Part shown: positions 33,558-34,282 of the stretch, piece by piece
How the letters are laid out: each line of letters opens with the position of its first letter
How positions within the stretch are numbered: position 1 is the stretch's first letter
Assembly: GCA_012960415.1 (NCBI GenBank)
Contig: DUBH01000037.1
Coordinates: 51,005-85,286 of the forward strand
Direction: 5' to 3'
DNA: 34,282 nt
From: Henriciella sp.
GTDB lineage: Bacteria > Pseudomonadota > Alphaproteobacteria > Caulobacterales > Hyphomonadaceae
Translations under genes and position numbers: made by a program
Notes under the pieces: generated by a model
What the model saw: the letters and a program-made list of their open reading frames with translations, nothing else
What the model was told of the DNA's origin: nothing
Databases searched by the model: none

Positions 33558-33971
33558 ATGAAGAGAGCACTCGTTTGCATCGCTTTTGCTGCCGCAGGTG
33601 CGCCAGCTTTCGCACAAGGTATGACCGGCGTCTGGGATACGGGCACAAACGGCGCCGAAGTCGAGATCGCGCCCTGCGGCGCGGCCATGTGCGGCACGCT
33701 GCTGACCTCGAATGCCATCAAGGCGTCGGCAGATGCGAAAGACGTCGAGAACAATGACCGCGCCCTTCGGAACCGCCCGCTGAAAGGCGTGACCATGCTC
33801 ACTGGATTTTCTGGCGGGCCGGAGCGCTGGAGCGGCGGCAAGCTCTACAATCCTGCAGACGGCAAGACCTATTCGGGCACAATAACGCTGACATCCGCCA
33901 ATGAGCTGGAGCTTCAGGGCTGCGTCGTGCGCCCGCTCTGCCGGACGACGGTGTGGACGCGCATCCGCTAG
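33558..33971 (+). CDS. Secreted DUF2147-like protein
   Basis: The 137-residue protein starts with a signal peptide (MKRALVCIAFAAAGAPAFA). The mature part has the DUF2147 pattern: GVWDTGTNGAEVEIAPCG near the start, a MCGTLLT stretch, then LYNPADGKTYSGTITL and a C-terminal LQGCVV/PLCRTTVWTRI. Four cysteines are visible and could form two disulfides. The function is unknown. GAGGGG lies 7 bases before the ATG at 33558. It is divergent from pabB. Confidence 0.85.
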   Translation: MKRALVCIAFAAAGAPAFAQGMTGVWDTGTNGAEVEIAPCGAAMCGTLLTSNAIKASADAKDVENNDRALRNRPLKGVTMLTGFSGGPERWSGGKLYNPADGKTYSGTITLTSANELELQGCVVRPLCRTTVWTRIR

Positions 33972-34013
33972 CGTTTAAGCCGGCCGCGTGGTTCGACTTC
34001 GCTCACCATGCGG

Positions 34014-34282
34014 CTATTGCGGTTTGGGCAGGTAGCCCGCCTCCTGAAACCAGGCGAACCATTTCGCGAACATGGCTTCGGTGTCGATCACCTCGGTAAA
34101 GCCTGACTGGCGGAGTTTTATGGTCGAGACGATGGCGGGCGGAAGCTGGCCTTCGAGGCCGGATGCCATGGTGAAGTCGATATAGTGATGGGACTCGCCG
34201 AGGAGGGCTTTCAGGCCCGGTTCCGTGAGATCGTGTTTCTCGGCGAGCGCAGCCCACTCGGCAGACTGGCTCTCGAGCCAGG
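34014..34282 (-). CDS. C-terminal part of an SDR/PRISE-like oxidoreductase, truncated by the window
   Basis: The frame is open to the right edge and ends at TAG (34014-34016); 88 residues are visible. They read WAALAEKHDLTEPGLKALL, then SHHYIDFTM, then STIKLRQSGFTEVIDTEAMF and a final KWFAWFQEAGYLP. This pattern is like the C-terminal end of SDR-type PRISE reductases as I remember them. The nucleotide-binding domain lies outside the window, so the assignment is tentative. Confidence 0.5.
   Translation of the reverse strand, partial: WLESQSAEWAALAEKHDLTEPGLKALLGESHHYIDFTMASGLEGQLPPAIVSTIKLRQSGFTEVIDTEAMFAKWFAWFQEAGYLPKPQ

Overview
This 34.3 kb window looks like ordinary chromosome from a GC-rich alphaproteobacterium. 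The evidence is gene content: a DUF4175/TIGR02302 protein, a mesaconyl-CoA hydratase next to a CoA-ester lyase, tightly packed trmD-rplS and ruvCAB blocks, and many YbjN/DUF302/DUF2147-type envelope proteins. Placement near Hyphomonadaceae is an inference from recognised protein families, not from a search. I see no rRNA, tRNA, CRISPR array, insertion sequence, integrase or prophage. Both window ends cut genes: a DUF4175 protein at the left and an SDR-like protein at the right.

Layout. 1-2531 is a partial TIGR02302 gene on the plus strand. 2532-9867 is a long minus-strand run that reads CoA-ester lyase, ArsC-like protein, small membrane protein, mesaconyl-CoA hydratase, unknown membrane protein, dapF, mtaB, ftsY and 5-formyl-THF cyclo-ligase. 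The last three genes overlap by 4 bp at each junction. 9986-15321 mixes envelope and transport genes on both strands: YbjN-like, DUF302 lipoprotein, serine hydrolase, LysE-type exporter, RarD and a sodium-dependent transporter. 15355-18102 holds an M28 lipoprotein peptidase and asd. 18719-23153 carries leucine biosynthesis (leuB, leuD, leuC). A small secreted protein and a glyoxalase-like protein sit between leuC and leuD, and leuC has its own terminator. 23309-24706 encodes a secreted tandem-repeat protein. 25049-27103 holds rplS, trmD and a J-domain gene, followed by bolA. 27873-30469 is ruvCAB plus a downstream membrane protein. 30563-33487 holds a PPP-type phosphatase and a pabB/pabC-like pair. 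A DUF2147 protein and the partial SDR-like gene finish the window.

Functionally, most genes are housekeeping: lysine/peptidoglycan precursor synthesis (asd, dapF), leucine, folate, tRNA modification, Holliday-junction resolution, and signal-recognition-particle targeting. The hydratase and CoA-ester lyase fit C2 assimilation by the ethylmalonyl-CoA pathway.

The most unusual object is the secreted protein at 23309-24706. It has 4.75 tandem 76-residue repeats with proline every 8 residues, no lysine or histidine in the predicted mature chain, and cysteine pairs only at the two ends of the repeat block. Other points of interest are a terminator whose U-tract runs into the start codon of the M28 gene, a leucine-containing leader ORF immediately before leuC, a hairpin that covers the hydratase ribosome-binding site, a PabC-like enzyme with Cys where the PLP-anchoring Glu is expected, and an L19 with a long Ala/Glu-rich tail.
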